From Bog-532 sp963775825 (GTDB taxonomy: Bacteria; Actinomycetota; Actinomycetes; Streptosporangiales; Streptosporangiaceae), in the NCBI GenBank assembly GCA_963775825.1, contig CAVZKY010000084.1, positions 1-64,000 of the forward strand: 64,000 nucleotides of DNA, in the 5' to 3' direction. Positions 17,816-26,968 of this stretch are shown in pieces. The position numbers and the translations under genes were made by a program. Positions within the stretch are counted from its first letter, which is position 1. Each line of letters begins with the position of its first letter. The notes under the pieces were generated by a model that was not told the DNA's origin, did not search any database, and was given only the letters and a program-made list of their open reading frames with translations.

Positions 17816-20800
17816 ATGCCGGTGGAGTTCCTGACCGATGATGAGGCCGCAGCATACGGCCGGTACACAGAGGTGCCTTCGCAGGCGGATCTGGAGCGGG
17901 TGTTCTTCCTCGATGACGAGGACCGGGCGCTGGCCGGCCGCCGCCGCGGGGAGCACATGAAGCTGGGGTTTGCGCTGCAGCTGGTGACGGTGCGCTGGCT
18001 GGGGACCTTCTTGGAGGATCCCCTCGAGGCGCCGGCCACGGTGGTGGACTTCGTAGCCGCTCAACTGGAGGTGGCCGACCCGTCGCAGGTGAAGCGGTAC
18101 ACCGGGCGGACGAAGACCCGGTTCGATCATCAGTGGGAGATCCGGCAGGTCTACGGGTTGCAGGAGTTCCCCGACGTTGAGAAGGAGTTCGTCGGCTGGG
18201 TGGCGGCCCGGTCGTGGACGTCTGGCGACGGCCCGAAAGCGATCTTCCTCGACGGGGTGGCGTGGCTGCGGAAACGGAAGGTGCTGTTGCCGGGGGTGAG
18301 CACGCTGGCCCGGCTGGTGGCGAGGATTCGCGACGAGCAGACCCGCCAGCTGTGGGCCGTGCTGGAAGGCCTGCTGTCGACGGGCCAGCGGTACGTGTTG
18401 GACCAGCTGCTGGAGGTCCCACCGGGGTCGCGGGTGTCGGATCTGGAGCGGTGGCGCAAGGGCCCGCCGCCGCGCGGCAGCGGCCCGGCGATCATCAAGG
18501 CGCTGGACCAGGTCGCCGAGATCACCGCGCTCGAGCTGGCCGGGCTCGGCGCCGAGAGCCTGGTGCCGCCGCGGCGGCTGGGCGAGCTGGCCAGGTACGG
18601 GATGAGCGCGGACGCCTCCCAGGTCCGCCGCCATGGCGACCAGCGCAGATCGGCGACGTTGCTGGCTACCGTCCGGCATCTGGAGGCCAAGTCGGTCGAT
18701 GACACCTTGGAGCTATTGGACCTGTTCATGGCGACCGAGCTGGTGAACAAGGCAGTCACCGCCTCCGATAAGGACAAGGTCCGCAAGCACCCGAAGCTGG
18801 CCAGGGCCTCGGCCAGGCTGGCGGTCGCGGTGAACACCCTGTTCGCCTCCGACGACTGGGGCGGCCCCGAAGAGGAGCCGCGCGTGTCGCAGGTGTGGGA
18901 GGCGATCGAGGCGATCATCTCCCGCGACGAGCTGCGCGCCGCACTGGAGCTGGTCAACGAGACCGTCCCAGCAGCCGATGCCGAGCCTGTCGACTGGCGG
19001 ACGGAACTGCTCGGCCGCTACAGCACGGTGACGGGATTTTTGAAGCTGTTGCCGCAGGCGATCTGCTTCGGCGCCAACGCCGAAGGCACGCCGGTGCTGG
19101 AGGCGATGCGGGCGCTGCCCGAGGTACTCACTTACCGCAGCCGCCTCGCCGCACCTTTGATCCCCGGCCACCTGATCGACGCCGGCGTGGTGACCGGGCC
19201 CTGGCGGAACCTGGTGTTCGGCCATCCCGCCCGCGGCGACGGGGCGGTGAACCGGCACGCCTACACCTTCTGCGTGCTGGAGCAGTTCTGGCGCCACCTC
19301 AAGCGCCGCGAGATCTACGCCGATGCTTCCACCCGGTGGCGTAACCCCCAAGCCCAGCTGTTGGACGGCATTAGGTGGCAGGCCATCCGCGGCGACGTGT
19401 TGACCACTCTGTCCCTGCCGGATGACCCTGACGCACTGCTCGCCGAGCACGCCAAAACGCTGGATGCCGCCTACCGGAAGGTCGGCGGCAGGCTGGCCGT
19501 CAACACCGATGTCCGCCTCGATGACGCCGGGAAGATCCACCTGACCGGGGTGAAGGCGATCGAGGAACCGCCGTCCCTGGTGGACCTGCGCAAACGGACC
19601 ACAGCCATGCTGCCGCTCGTCGACCTGCCGGAGGTGATCTTGGAGGTCATGTCGTGGGTGCCGGAGCTGGCGGCCGCGTTCACCGCCGTCTCCGCCACCC
19701 GGTCCCGGCTGAATGACCTGCCGACCTCGATCGCCGCGTGCCTGGCCGCCCACTCCATGAACGTGGGCTACCGGCCGATCGCCAAAAAGGGCGTGCCCGC
19801 CCTGGAACGGTCCCGGCTGTCGCACGTATTCCAGAACTACATCCGGCCCGAGACCCTCGCTCCCGCCAACGTCCCGCTGGTCACCCGCCAGGCCACCGTT
19901 GACTTGGCGGGCGCGTGGGGCGGCGGCCTGGTCGCCGCGGTCGACGGGATGCGTTTCGTGGTGCCCGTGCCGGCTGCCTTCGCCCGGCCCAACCGCAAGT
20001 TCTTCGGCTCCAAGCGGGGCATGACCTGGCTGAATGCGGTAAACGACCGCGGGATGGGCCGCGGCGCCAAGGTGGTGTCGGGAACCGTGCGGGACTCCCT
20101 GCACATGGTTGATGTCATCTTCGGCCTGGACGGCGGCGACCTGCCCGCCGTCGTCGTCTCCGACGAAGGCTCTTACTCCGACCTGGTGTTCGGCCTGCTG
20201 GAGCTGCTGGGGATCTCCTACCGGCAGGCCCTGGCCGACCTGCCCGACCAGAAGGGCTGGCGAATCAACCCTGCCGCCGGCTACGGCCCGTTGAACACCT
20301 TCGCCCGCGGCAAGATCGACCTGGGCAAGATCCGCCGGAACTGGGAAGACGTCCTCCGCGTAGTCGCCTCGATCTACACCGGCACCATCCGCGCCTGCGA
20401 TGTGGTCGCCATGTTGCAGCGTGACGGCCACCCCACCGCCCTCGGGGAGGCGATCGCGATGTACGGCCGGATCTTCAAGTCGCTGCACATCCTGGCCTAC
20501 ATCGACACCGACGAGTCCTACCGCCGCGACATCAAGGCCATTCGCAACCTGCAAGAAGGCCGCCACGCCCTGGCCCGGAAAATCTGCCACGGGAGAAAAG
20601 GTGAGCTGCACCACCGCTACCAGCGCGGCCTGGAAGACCAGCTCGGCGCCCTCGGCCTGGTGCTGAACTGCGTGGTGCTGTGGACGACGGTCTACCTGGA
20701 CGCTGCCGTTCGCCAGCTCAGGGCCCAGGGCTACCCGGTGCTCGAGGAGGACCTGGCCCGCCTGTCACCGTTCGTCAACACCAATCTGGGGGTCCACGGC

Positions 20801-20887
20801 ACCTACAGCTTCGTGCTTCCCGACCTGGCCCCCGGCGCCATCCGCGAACTGCGCGACCCGGAAGCCGTCGGCGAGGACGACGAATAG
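17816..20887 (+). CDS. tnpA: Tn3-family transposase, intact
   Basis: 1023 residues from the ATG at 17816 (MPVEFLTDDEAAAYGRY). The frame is open upstream to 17657, but that part lies over the transposon end. It has the N-terminal DUF4158 domain to about residue 170, a middle DNA-binding region, and the DDE domain in the C-terminal half with VAAVDGMRFVVPV (first Asp), IFGLDGGDLPAVVVSDEGSYSD (second Asp) and the terminal Glu helix. It ends just before the convergent recombinase. No frame break. It would act on the GGGGCTTGAGC ends of this element and of the 851-bp element at 38966-39816. Confidence 0.93.
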   Translation: MPVEFLTDDEAAAYGRYTEVPSQADLERVFFLDDEDRALAGRRRGEHMKLGFALQLVTVRWLGTFLEDPLEAPATVVDFVAAQLEVADPSQVKRYTGRTKTRFDHQWEIRQVYGLQEFPDVEKEFVGWVAARSWTSGDGPKAIFLDGVAWLRKRKVLLPGVSTLARLVARIRDEQTRQLWAVLEGLLSTGQRYVLDQLLEVPPGSRVSDLERWRKGPPPRGSGPAIIKALDQVAEITALELAGLGAESLVPPRRLGELARYGMSADASQVRRHGDQRRSATLLATVRHLEAKSVDDTLELLDLFMATELVNKAVTASDKDKVRKHPKLARASARLAVAVNTLFASDDWGGPEEEPRVSQVWEAIEAIISRDELRAALELVNETVPAADAEPVDWRTELLGRYSTVTGFLKLLPQAICFGANAEGTPVLEAMRALPEVLTYRSRLAAPLIPGHLIDAGVVTGPWRNLVFGHPARGDGAVNRHAYTFCVLEQFWRHLKRREIYADASTRWRNPQAQLLDGIRWQAIRGDVLTTLSLPDDPDALLAEHAKTLDAAYRKVGGRLAVNTDVRLDDAGKIHLTGVKAIEEPPSLVDLRKRTTAMLPLVDLPEVILEVMSWVPELAAAFTAVSATRSRLNDLPTSIAACLAAHSMNVGYRPIAKKGVPALERSRLSHVFQNYIRPETLAPANVPLVTRQATVDLAGAWGGGLVAAVDGMRFVVPVPAAFARPNRKFFGSKRGMTWLNAVNDRGMGRGAKVVSGTVRDSLHMVDVIFGLDGGDLPAVVVSDEGSYSDLVFGLLELLGISYRQALADLPDQKGWRINPAAGYGPLNTFARGKIDLGKIRRNWEDVLRVVASIYTGTIRACDVVAMLQRDGHPTALGEAIAMYGRIFKSLHILAYIDTDESYRRDIKAIRNLQEGRHALARKICHGRKGELHHRYQRGLEDQLGALGLVLNCVVLWTTVYLDAAVRQLRAQGYPVLEEDLARLSPFVNTNLGVHGTYSFVLPDLAPGAIRELRDPEAVGEDDE

Positions 20888-20902
20888 GCGCTGCCGCTGG
20901 GC

Positions 20903-21783
20903 TCAGCCGCCCGCCGGCACGGCCGCCGCGGCGGCCTTCTCGTCGTGATCGCGCAGCATGCGCAGCACGGTGGCCGGGGACGGGTGCTGGCCTTTCTTCT
21001 TGCCGGCAGAGATGATGAGGTGGGCGGCGATGTCGCGCAGGCTCATTTCCTGCCCGCGCAGGTGGAGCGCGACGGCGAGCATCGCGTCGTCGGTGACGGC
21101 CGCGCCGCCGATGGCCTTGCCCCGCGCGCGGGCTGACTCGTGGCCCTCGAGAGTGCGGTCGCGGATGTACTCACGTTCCATCCCCGATAGCGCAGCCAGC
21201 ACGGTGAACACGATCCCGGACGGGTCGTGCGAGCCGGCCAGCTCGCCGGTCAGGAACTCCAGCCCGATACCGCTGGCCCTCAGCTGCTCAGCCAGCGCGG
21301 CCAGCTCCAGGCCGCGGCCGAGCCGCTTGTGCTCGTGCACGACGATCGTGACCGCGGCCCCGGACGCGCGGATCTCCCGGGCCAGAGCGACGGCCTTGTC
21401 GAGCTCGGGCCGGGTCATGGCGCGGGTGGAGAGCTTCTCAGCGAAGATCCTCGTGACACCCGAGGCCCGGAGCGAGTCCAGCTGGGTGTCCAGCGACTGG
21501 CGGACGGTGGAGGCGCGGGCGTACCCGATCCGCACGTGCCCCGCAGGCGCGGTGCCGGGCGCCGGCGGGCGGGGCAGCTCGGTCCAGGCCGAGCCCGGCT
21601 TGCGCAGCGGCGGGCCGGGACGGCGAGGGCCTTCGCCAGGTGCGGCACGAGCCGGAACCGGGCGGTGTGGTACTGCGCGGCCACCCTGCCCCGGCCGGTC
21701 CGGCATGGCGATCCCGCCGGGGCCGCGCAGGAGGACATCGGGCAGCCGTTCGCCTCGACGCGCAGGAAGTCGTCATCGCTCAC
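20903..21783 (-). pseudogene. serine recombinase with N-terminal zinc-finger-like domain, frame-broken
   Basis: GTG 21783 opens a frame with CPMSSCAAPAGSPC and AQYHTARFRLVPHLAKALA, a Cys/His module related to that of the recombinase at 9817. Near 21612-21625 the frame breaks. The other frame carries the catalytic domain: HVRIGYARAST (active Ser), VTIVVHEHKRLGRGLELAAL, GIVFTVLAALSGMEREYIRDRTLEG, and a C-terminal helix-turn-helix ending PATVLRMLRDH. It lies tail-to-tail with the transposase, 15 bases apart. Expected to be the resolvase of transposon B if expressed. Confidence 0.8.
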
Positions 21784-21877
21784 CCGCGGATCGTTTCATG
21801 GGGGTGTGTCATCCGCCCGGCCGTATGCAACAACCGGTGAAACACGGTTCGCCCAGTTCGGGACCTGGCGGCCGGGC

Positions 21878-21905
21878 TGTTTCACAGGCCGTCGCCTGTG
21901 AAACA
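21878..21905. promoter_or_regulatory. putative res core of transposon B
   Basis: A perfect 12-bp inverted repeat, TGTTTCACAGGC / GCCTGTGAAACA, with a 4-base centre. A third half-copy (GGTGAAACACGG) lies at 21836-21847. Position upstream of the serine recombinase suits a resolution or regulatory site. Confidence 0.6.
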
Positions 21906-22167
21906 CCGCCAGCGTCCGCCGGGCAGGGGGCCCACCGCGATCGAGATGATCACCGACTCCGCGGCCCCGTCAGCCGACCGCACCGCCACCTGCATCCGGA
22001 CGGCCAGCGGGCGGTAACGCGGCGGCACTCCCGCTACGGCGCTGTGCTGCCGTGGGCGGCGAGCTTGCCGATCAGGCGTTCTACCGGAGGCCGGCAAGAT
22101 CACCCGCGTTTGGGGCTGGTGACACGTTGCTTACCCTTGTTGTCCTGCTGCGCGAGGTTGGATTGTT

Positions 22168-23754
22168 TTAAGGATTGGTTATGGTTGCGGTGGCGCCATC
22201 CAGCTTTGTCAGCGATATACGGAACTGCTCATTGTATGTGCGGGCGCGGTCCTGCAGATAGCTTAGCGCTACCGCCTCGCCAAGCTGGATAGACGTATCG
22301 GTGTCACTACGCCAGTGAATCCCGGCATGGATGCCGTGACCGAAGCTGATGTTGTGGGCGAGTTTGTGCAGCTCGCCGTTGACGGTAAGTGGCGGCTCGC
22401 CCGAGGGGGCCGTGTAGGCGGCCGTCGTCGTTCCGTTGCTGGAAGGCACAAGCGGGTTCTGGATCACGAAGTTGCCGTCGTAGAAAAACTTCAGGGCGGT
22501 GATGCAAGCCCCTGCCACTGCACCGTGTCCGGTCGGATACGCCGGATGGGTCGGGGAACCTTCGGGGAAGGCCTGGGACAGGAAGTAGCTATTGTTCGCT
22601 GTGAAGCTGGCCTGGACCGCCTTCGAATTGAGGACCGTACTGCTCACGTGACCCTCGATGGTTCCACCTTGCCCTGTCTGCTGCAAATGGACGATCGCGC
22701 CGCCAGATTCCGGGCGGTGGCGCAGGTGGACCCACCACTTCTGATACCACACCGCCTTGATCGCTTCGCCCGCCACCGCGGTCAGCGTCGCAGCGATGTC
22801 TGGTTGGCCCATGGTGGCGAAGCCATTCTGGGTTTTGGAGCCGATATAGGGATTGCCCGGGTTCGGAGGCGCCGGGTTGCCGCCATTGATCGTGTTCAGC
22901 ACCAGATACGCGATGAAATATGCCTGATACAGGACATCATCATGCGTATAGGCGGCCAGGCCGCGTTCGTTATGCAGATAAAGCGCCGCGCCCGGAGTAA
23001 GACTTTTCCCGGTGGGCATGCCGTTCTGCACGGCCAGGAACTCATCGGCCGCCGTATTGGCTCCTGGATTTTGCGGGGCCATGAAGTCTGTACCCGCTTT
23101 GTTGGTGATGTACTTCTGGGTGATTGGCAGCGATCCCAGGGCCGTCGGCTGGAGCAGGAACTGTGACACGTAAGGCCCGATCGTCTCGCCGGCATAGCCG
23201 CCGCGAAACAACAGCTCCGGTGTGACCTGATTGGCGGCGTTACGAGGGCCTGCGTACGTCGGCATTGACGACAATTCGGTCGCCGCCTGCGCAGCCGTGC
23301 TATTCGCGGGGTAGGCGGTAAACGCGACATCCCGCAGCAGCGAGGCCCAGTACAATTCCACGAGTTCCGTCGCGTAAGCCTCGCTCGCCAAAGCGGGGGC
23401 CGGTGGCACGGCGAATTGGCTGCTATCGAGACAATCCAAGTAGAACGCTAGGCCGCCCTGCGGTCCGTTGAGGGTGCGGGGGCCGCCCAGAACGATCTTC
23501 TCAAAGTCCGCCTGCGCGCCGCTACTCAGCGCGGCTTTGAACGACTGGTAAGCGGCGAGATCGACCAGGCCGATGCCTGATTGCAGTACGCCTTTGGTAT
23601 AGGTTCCTGATTTATCGCCATAAAGCGCCTCGTCCCCATTATCGATCTGGGCGGGCACGGCGCTAAATGCGTCGTTTCCTGTCTCCTGCGTGCGCAATGC
23701 CAGGCACCGTATGACTCGATTACTGGTTGCGGGTATCAGTTCTGAGTTAAGCAT
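22168..23754 (-). CDS. vanadium-dependent haloperoxidase / PAP2-like protein
   Basis: 528 residues. Vanadate/phosphate-site motifs appear in order: KWWVHLRHRP (Lys and Arg), HPAYPTGHGAVAG (Gly-His), and HAGIHWRSD (His). The Arg normally found six residues before the last His (SRxxxGxH pattern) is Gly here, with His residues nearby, so halogenating activity is uncertain. No signal peptide is evident. Base composition is visibly lower in GC than the neighbours (for example 32 of 60 bases at 22921-22980) with many A/T third positions, a sign of recent transfer. It is cargo of transposon B, with no obvious partner gene. A bromide/chloride peroxidase or an acid-phosphatase-like role are both possible. 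Confidence 0.8.
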   Translation of the reverse strand: MLNSELIPATSNRVIRCLALRTQETGNDAFSAVPAQIDNGDEALYGDKSGTYTKGVLQSGIGLVDLAAYQSFKAALSSGAQADFEKIVLGGPRTLNGPQGGLAFYLDCLDSSQFAVPPAPALASEAYATELVELYWASLLRDVAFTAYPANSTAAQAATELSSMPTYAGPRNAANQVTPELLFRGGYAGETIGPYVSQFLLQPTALGSLPITQKYITNKAGTDFMAPQNPGANTAADEFLAVQNGMPTGKSLTPGAALYLHNERGLAAYTHDDVLYQAYFIAYLVLNTINGGNPAPPNPGNPYIGSKTQNGFATMGQPDIAATLTAVAGEAIKAVWYQKWWVHLRHRPESGGAIVHLQQTGQGGTIEGHVSSTVLNSKAVQASFTANNSYFLSQAFPEGSPTHPAYPTGHGAVAGACITALKFFYDGNFVIQNPLVPSSNGTTTAAYTAPSGEPPLTVNGELHKLAHNISFGHGIHAGIHWRSDTDTSIQLGEAVALSYLQDRARTYNEQFRISLTKLDGATATITNP

Positions 23755-24303
23755 CTTACTACCCCCTGCTATTCCGCGTCCACGGACTGAACAGCCAGCG
23801 GACTTTTACGGCCATCCATCGCTGTCGTGCACGCACGTACTCAACTGTGGCTAGCCAGCCGCGCGTTACTGTCTGACCTTCTGTTGCCGCCAGGCCTCCA
23901 GCTCAGGTAGTCGGGTCAGTCCCCTTCGGCAGGCGGGCGCCCGTGAATCCGTCTTATTACGCGGGCAATGCCGTGTCATAACGGTCAAGGTCCACGGAGA
24001 TCTGCCCCGAGATCGGTTTTGCCAGATAACCTCCAGGCGGTCCGGGTTGAGTCGATCTGGACTCCTACATTGACAGAGGGACTCCGCAGTCATTTGATAC
24101 ACCCGGCGACGCCTTCATCGTTCCAGTCCCGACCGGTGCACCGGCAACACCATCGCTTTCAGGTGTTAGTTGACTTCCGGGGTATATGAGGCTGATAGTG
24201 CTGTTTATTCCCGTCTGGCTGTTGTGCTTGTGCGGCGGCGGCGGTGGTGACGGCCCGGATGTCGCTCCGGGCTGGGCGCCGGTTTGTCAGCGGTCTTCAG
24301 CTC
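23755..24303. other. right part of transposon B without a convincing gene
   Basis: Lower GC than the flanks, like the haloperoxidase gene. A minus-strand frame at 23866-24102 (78 codons, Cys/Arg-rich, ending in LPELEAWRQQKVRQ) is the only candidate and may be a small accessory protein or chance. No repeat other than the terminal one is seen. Confidence 0.3.
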
Positions 24304-24341
24304 GCTATCGCCACTGGCCGTTCCGTTGTTGCTCAAGCCCC
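24304..24341 (-). repeat. right inverted repeat of transposon B
   Basis: The reverse complement starts GGGGCTTGAGCAACAACGG. One mismatch to the left repeat over 38 bases. The internal inverted copy seen at the other ends is not evident here. Confidence 0.9.
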
Positions 24342-24600
24342 GTAGCCGGGTCCGCCTGGCTCCCGGTCAGGGGTTCGGCGAGGACAGCGCGGAGCCAGCC
24401 GCGCTGATCGTGGGCGCGCTTAGACCCGGCAGCGACCGCGCGGGCGATCTGCAGCCATGACACGCCGCCGTGCGGCAGCAGCGGCGGCAGATGTTTTCGT
24501 GTGCGGCCGGTATGAACCCGTCCGGAAACAGGTTCCGGGCATGGTGCTGGGCTAACCGATATGGCGTAACGTATCCTGGCCTCCTAGCTTGTCCCCTAGC
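24342..24600 (-). pseudogene. truncated gene at the transposon B junction
   Basis: On the minus strand a frame reads LLPHGGVSWLQIARAVAAG, then KRAHDQRGWLRAVLAEPLT, up to the transposon end. Joined to the flank at 39817 it would reach a stop within five codons. An upstream piece in another frame (ARNLFPDGFIPAAHENICRRC) may be its N-terminal part. The family is not recognised. Evidence is partly the inferred ancestral junction. Confidence 0.3.
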
Positions 24601-24709
24601 CATTGGCGGGAACGCAAGAATCCGTCTCTGTACTGGGGTGGTGGTCAGGACTGGCAGGGAGAGCGTGCAGGCTCTGTGAACCGCCGGGTCCTGGCGTAAG
24701 GCTCTGCAG

Positions 24710-24732
24710 CGCCCCGGCCGATGGCCGGGGCG
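24710..24732 (-). terminator. perfect stem-loop terminator
   Basis: CGCCCCGGCC (24710-24719) and GGCCGGGGCG (24723-24732) with a 3-base loop. It lies about 70 bases beyond the stop of the ribbon-helix-helix gene on the minus strand. Confidence 0.6.
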
Positions 24733-24804
24733 TTCGCGCGTCTAGCGCGTTCCTAGTCGGGACATGGTGCTCCCTCGCGCGGTCTCAGGTGGGGGATCAG
24801 GCCG

Positions 24805-25044
24805 TCACGCACTCATGCCGAGATCAAGCTGCTCGCACGAGCCGGGCTCGACGTAGGTGTCGGCCACCTCGTCGCCCTCGATCAGGATCTCCAGGTACCG
24901 GGCGATCGACACGCCGCGGGCGGCGGCACCCCGGTCAGCTCGTTCCTTAATAGCCGGGTCTACCCGGCCCTGCAGCAGCACGTGAACGCCACCGGTGCTG
25001 GCCCGGCGGCGCCTTCCTGCGATAGCGGCCATGCCGAAGATCAT
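24805..25044 (-). CDS. small ribbon-helix-helix-like protein
   Basis: 79 residues from ATG 25044. After a basic leader (AAIAGRRRRASTGG) comes VHVLLQGRVDPAIKERADRGAAARGVSIARYLEILI, a strand followed by two helices as in CopG/Arc-type DNA-binding antitoxins and relaxosome accessory proteins. The C-terminus is acidic. No toxin-like partner lies beside it. A stem-loop follows the gene. The frame is open further upstream, but the ATG at 25044 or 25032 gives the best family-like start. Confidence 0.55.
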   Translation of the reverse strand: MIFGMAAIAGRRRRASTGGVHVLLQGRVDPAIKERADRGAAARGVSIARYLEILIEGDEVADTYVEPGSCEQLDLGMSA

Positions 25045-25384
25045 GGCCGGCCCGTATGCATACCCGGTGGATTTCCTGGCCGCACGGCGTGTCGTGAGCG
25101 AACACTGGCCCAGCTTGACGCCGAGCCGGGCGCGCCCGGGGGCGGTTCCGCCTCGCGGCACGCGCCGGTCTGGGGTCCGCATCGACCGGCGCCTAGCGCC
25201 CGGTTGCCATCCCCCCGAAGCCGCCGGGAACCGTCACGCAGATCTCTCCCGCACTGCATGAGATGGCGACGCACTGGTTTCGTGACCGCGGCGTGACACC
25301 TTGCTGGAACGCTACAAGAACAGTACGTAAACGTGCGGCCGCATTGGCGCTTATACCGCCGGGGCGCCGGGTCAAGGGGGGAAC
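25045..25384. other. intergenic region, nothing recognised
   Basis: Separates divergent genes. It should hold their promoters, but no clear -10/-35 pair or palindrome was picked out. GGGGGGA-type sequence at 25376-25382 is the likely ribosome binding site of the lipoprotein. Confidence 0.3.
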
Positions 25385-25963
25385 ATGAAGAAACTGGCAG
25401 CTTTCACGGGAGCCATCGCGCTCGCCGGTGCGCTCGGAGCATGCTCGTCATCGGGCAGCAGCACGGGCGCCGCCGCCACCAAGTCCGCCGCGCCGAAGCC
25501 GACCACCGAGACCATGGCCGGACAGGTCACCGGTGCGGCGGCAGTGGCGAACACCACGGTCATCCCGCTCAAGCTGGCCGGAGTCGTGGATACCACCGGC
25601 ACGTTCACGTCGCCCAACTCCAACGCCACCCACGTCACGCTCACGTTCCCGACTAAGGCCGGTAACCTCGTCGTCGCCGCCTACGCCCCTGACGCCAACG
25701 CCGCGCCGACCGTGGTGAACGCGGCCGAGTGCCGGGGCAAGAGCACGATCCACGCGACCTACACCGTCGACGGCAGCAAGAGCACCGGGAGTTTCGCCGG
25801 CGCGACCGGCAGCGGCAAGGCAACGGTCGTCTTCGAGGCGGACGCGCCGAAGTACACCTCCGGCAGCCAGAGCGGGCAGTGCAACATGAGCAGCAACGTC
25901 CAGCCGCTGGCCGCTGGCGCGCTTGCCACGTTCGCCGCCTCGGGACCGCTGACGCTCAAGTAG
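25385..25963 (+). CDS. secreted lipoprotein of unknown function
   Basis: 192 residues. A clear lipoprotein signal is present: positively charged MKK, hydrophobic LAAFTGAIALAGALG, and lipobox LGAC with Cys at residue 20, followed by a Ser/Gly/Thr-rich linker. The remainder is a mostly beta protein with two Cys (AECRGKS and GQCNMSS) that could form a disulphide, as in mycobacterial 19-kDa-type (LpqH) antigens. It is presumably anchored to the outer face of the membrane. Monocistronic. The LpqH comparison is by general pattern only. Confidence 0.75.
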   Translation: MKKLAAFTGAIALAGALGACSSSGSSTGAAATKSAAPKPTTETMAGQVTGAAAVANTTVIPLKLAGVVDTTGTFTSPNSNATHVTLTFPTKAGNLVVAAYAPDANAAPTVVNAAECRGKSTIHATYTVDGSKSTGSFAGATGSGKATVVFEADAPKYTSGSQSGQCNMSSNVQPLAAGALATFAASGPLTLK

Positions 25964-26052
25964 CGCGTGCCGGCAGGAGGCTGTCACGGGTGCACTCCTC
26001 CAGTTCGCGGGTGGCACGGTGGTCTCGGTCAGCCCGCGGTATGTCGGCGTGC

Positions 26053-26388
26053 CTAGCGCGCCGAGCTCACGGCAGCCGGCTCGGCACGGGCCTTGCCGGA
26101 ACGCGCGGGCGCGCGATTGGGGCGGTGCCTGTCGCGGCCGTCCCCAGCGTGCCCCCGCTGCCGCGCTGGCGTGGTTGCGGCGGCGCCGTTGGCGGCGGCC
26201 AGCTCGCGGAATTCGGCCCTCAGCCGCCGGGCCTCGGCGGACAGCGGTGAGCTGGCGAGCTGCCGCAGTTCCCAGCCGGCCAGCTTCGCGGTCGCGGCTG
26301 AAGCGGCCGCGCCGGCCAGCACCGGGGCTGCGGCGGTTACCGCGGCGATCCGGACGGTGTAGGCGGCGGCGCGCGTGAGGGTGCTCAT
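26053..26388 (-). CDS. small hypothetical membrane-associated protein
   Basis: 111 residues. Residues about 5-37 are hydrophobic and Ala-rich (AAAYTVRIAAVTAAAPVLAGAAASAATAKLAG), likely one or two membrane segments. The C-terminal tail is basic and of low complexity. ATG 26388 is preceded by GGGAGAG. It lies downstream of the 26612-28445 gene pair on the same strand. Family not recognised. Confidence 0.5.
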   Translation of the reverse strand: MSTLTRAAAYTVRIAAVTAAAPVLAGAAASAATAKLAGWELRQLASSPLSAEARRLRAEFRELAAANGAAATTPARQRGHAGDGRDRHRPNRAPARSGKARAEPAAVSSAR

Positions 26389-26611
26389 GATTGTCTCTCC
26401 CGCAAGGTCTGGGCGGTAACAGTTCGCCTGCCACAGTGCCCGGCAGGTGACCGTCCGTCAAGGTGAGCATGGTCACCCCGGGAGGGAGCTCCCCGGCGGC
26501 CTGTCGGTCCGCATAGAAAACGTCTCCGGCAACGAAGGCGGGACGGTGCGCACGGGCCCGCTGACGGTCGCGCTGCCCGCTGTTACGGCCTGGTCCCCAC
26601 GGGCGGGCGGG

Positions 26612-26968
26612 TCAGTCTTCCCAGATGTCGCCGGTGAGCGTGATTGCCGCGGACCCGTGCCGGGTGGGTTCCCGCTTAGCCGTACCGGCGATCGTGGTCA
26701 TCCTGCTGTCCTGGTGATATTCCTCGCCCAGCGTGATGCCGAGCGCCGCGGCCCACGCGGCGAGCGCGGCCCGGCGGGCACTGCCCGGCTGAGCGTAGGA
26801 GCGGCCGGTGACCTGGGCGCCGTTGTGGCTGATCGTCCACTCCAGCACGGGCAGGCCCTCGCGGTCCCCGCGTTCTAGCAGGCCGGTGAGCACGCGGGCG
26901 GCCCGCCGCTGCCAGCTCCTCTGCTCGCGGAACCTTGATGTAGCGCTCTCACCGCCGGTATGCGTCAT
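26612..26968 (-). CDS. hypothetical protein
   Basis: 118 residues, no membrane segment. The core GLPVLEWTISHNGAQVTGRSYAQPGSARRAALAAWAAALGI is like that of many small actinomycete proteins of unknown function. Its start overlaps the end of the upstream carboxylate-amine ligase gene by 20 bases, so the two are translationally coupled. Confidence 0.6.
   Translation of the reverse strand: MTHTGGESATSRFREQRSWQRRAARVLTGLLERGDREGLPVLEWTISHNGAQVTGRSYAQPGSARRAALAAWAAALGITLGEEYHQDSRMTTIAGTAKREPTRHGSAAITLTGDIWED

Larger units (their letters stand above)
17652..24341. mobile_element. Tn3-family transposon B (about 6.7 kb)
   Basis: Ends are 38-bp inverted repeats at 17652-17689 and 24304-24341 (one mismatch), starting GGGGCTTGAGCAACAACGG. 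It carries an intact transposase beginning near the left end, a zinc-finger serine recombinase with a palindromic site, and a haloperoxidase-like gene of lower GC. Its outer flanks (GCCTC and GTAGC) do not match each other, but each finds its partner at the 851-bp element at 38966-39816, consistent with inversion of the DNA between the two elements. Confidence 0.88.

Noticed and set aside
18713..20614. 633-codon minus-strand frame
   Set aside because: Antisense shadow of the transposase of transposon B.
24186..24407. 73-codon plus-strand frame with hydrophobic start
   Set aside because: It runs through the terminal repeat of transposon B and has no ribosome binding site.
24680..24732. Possible structured small RNA before the stem-loop
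   Set aside because: Only the terminator-like hairpin is convincing. No known RNA family pattern could be recognised by eye.
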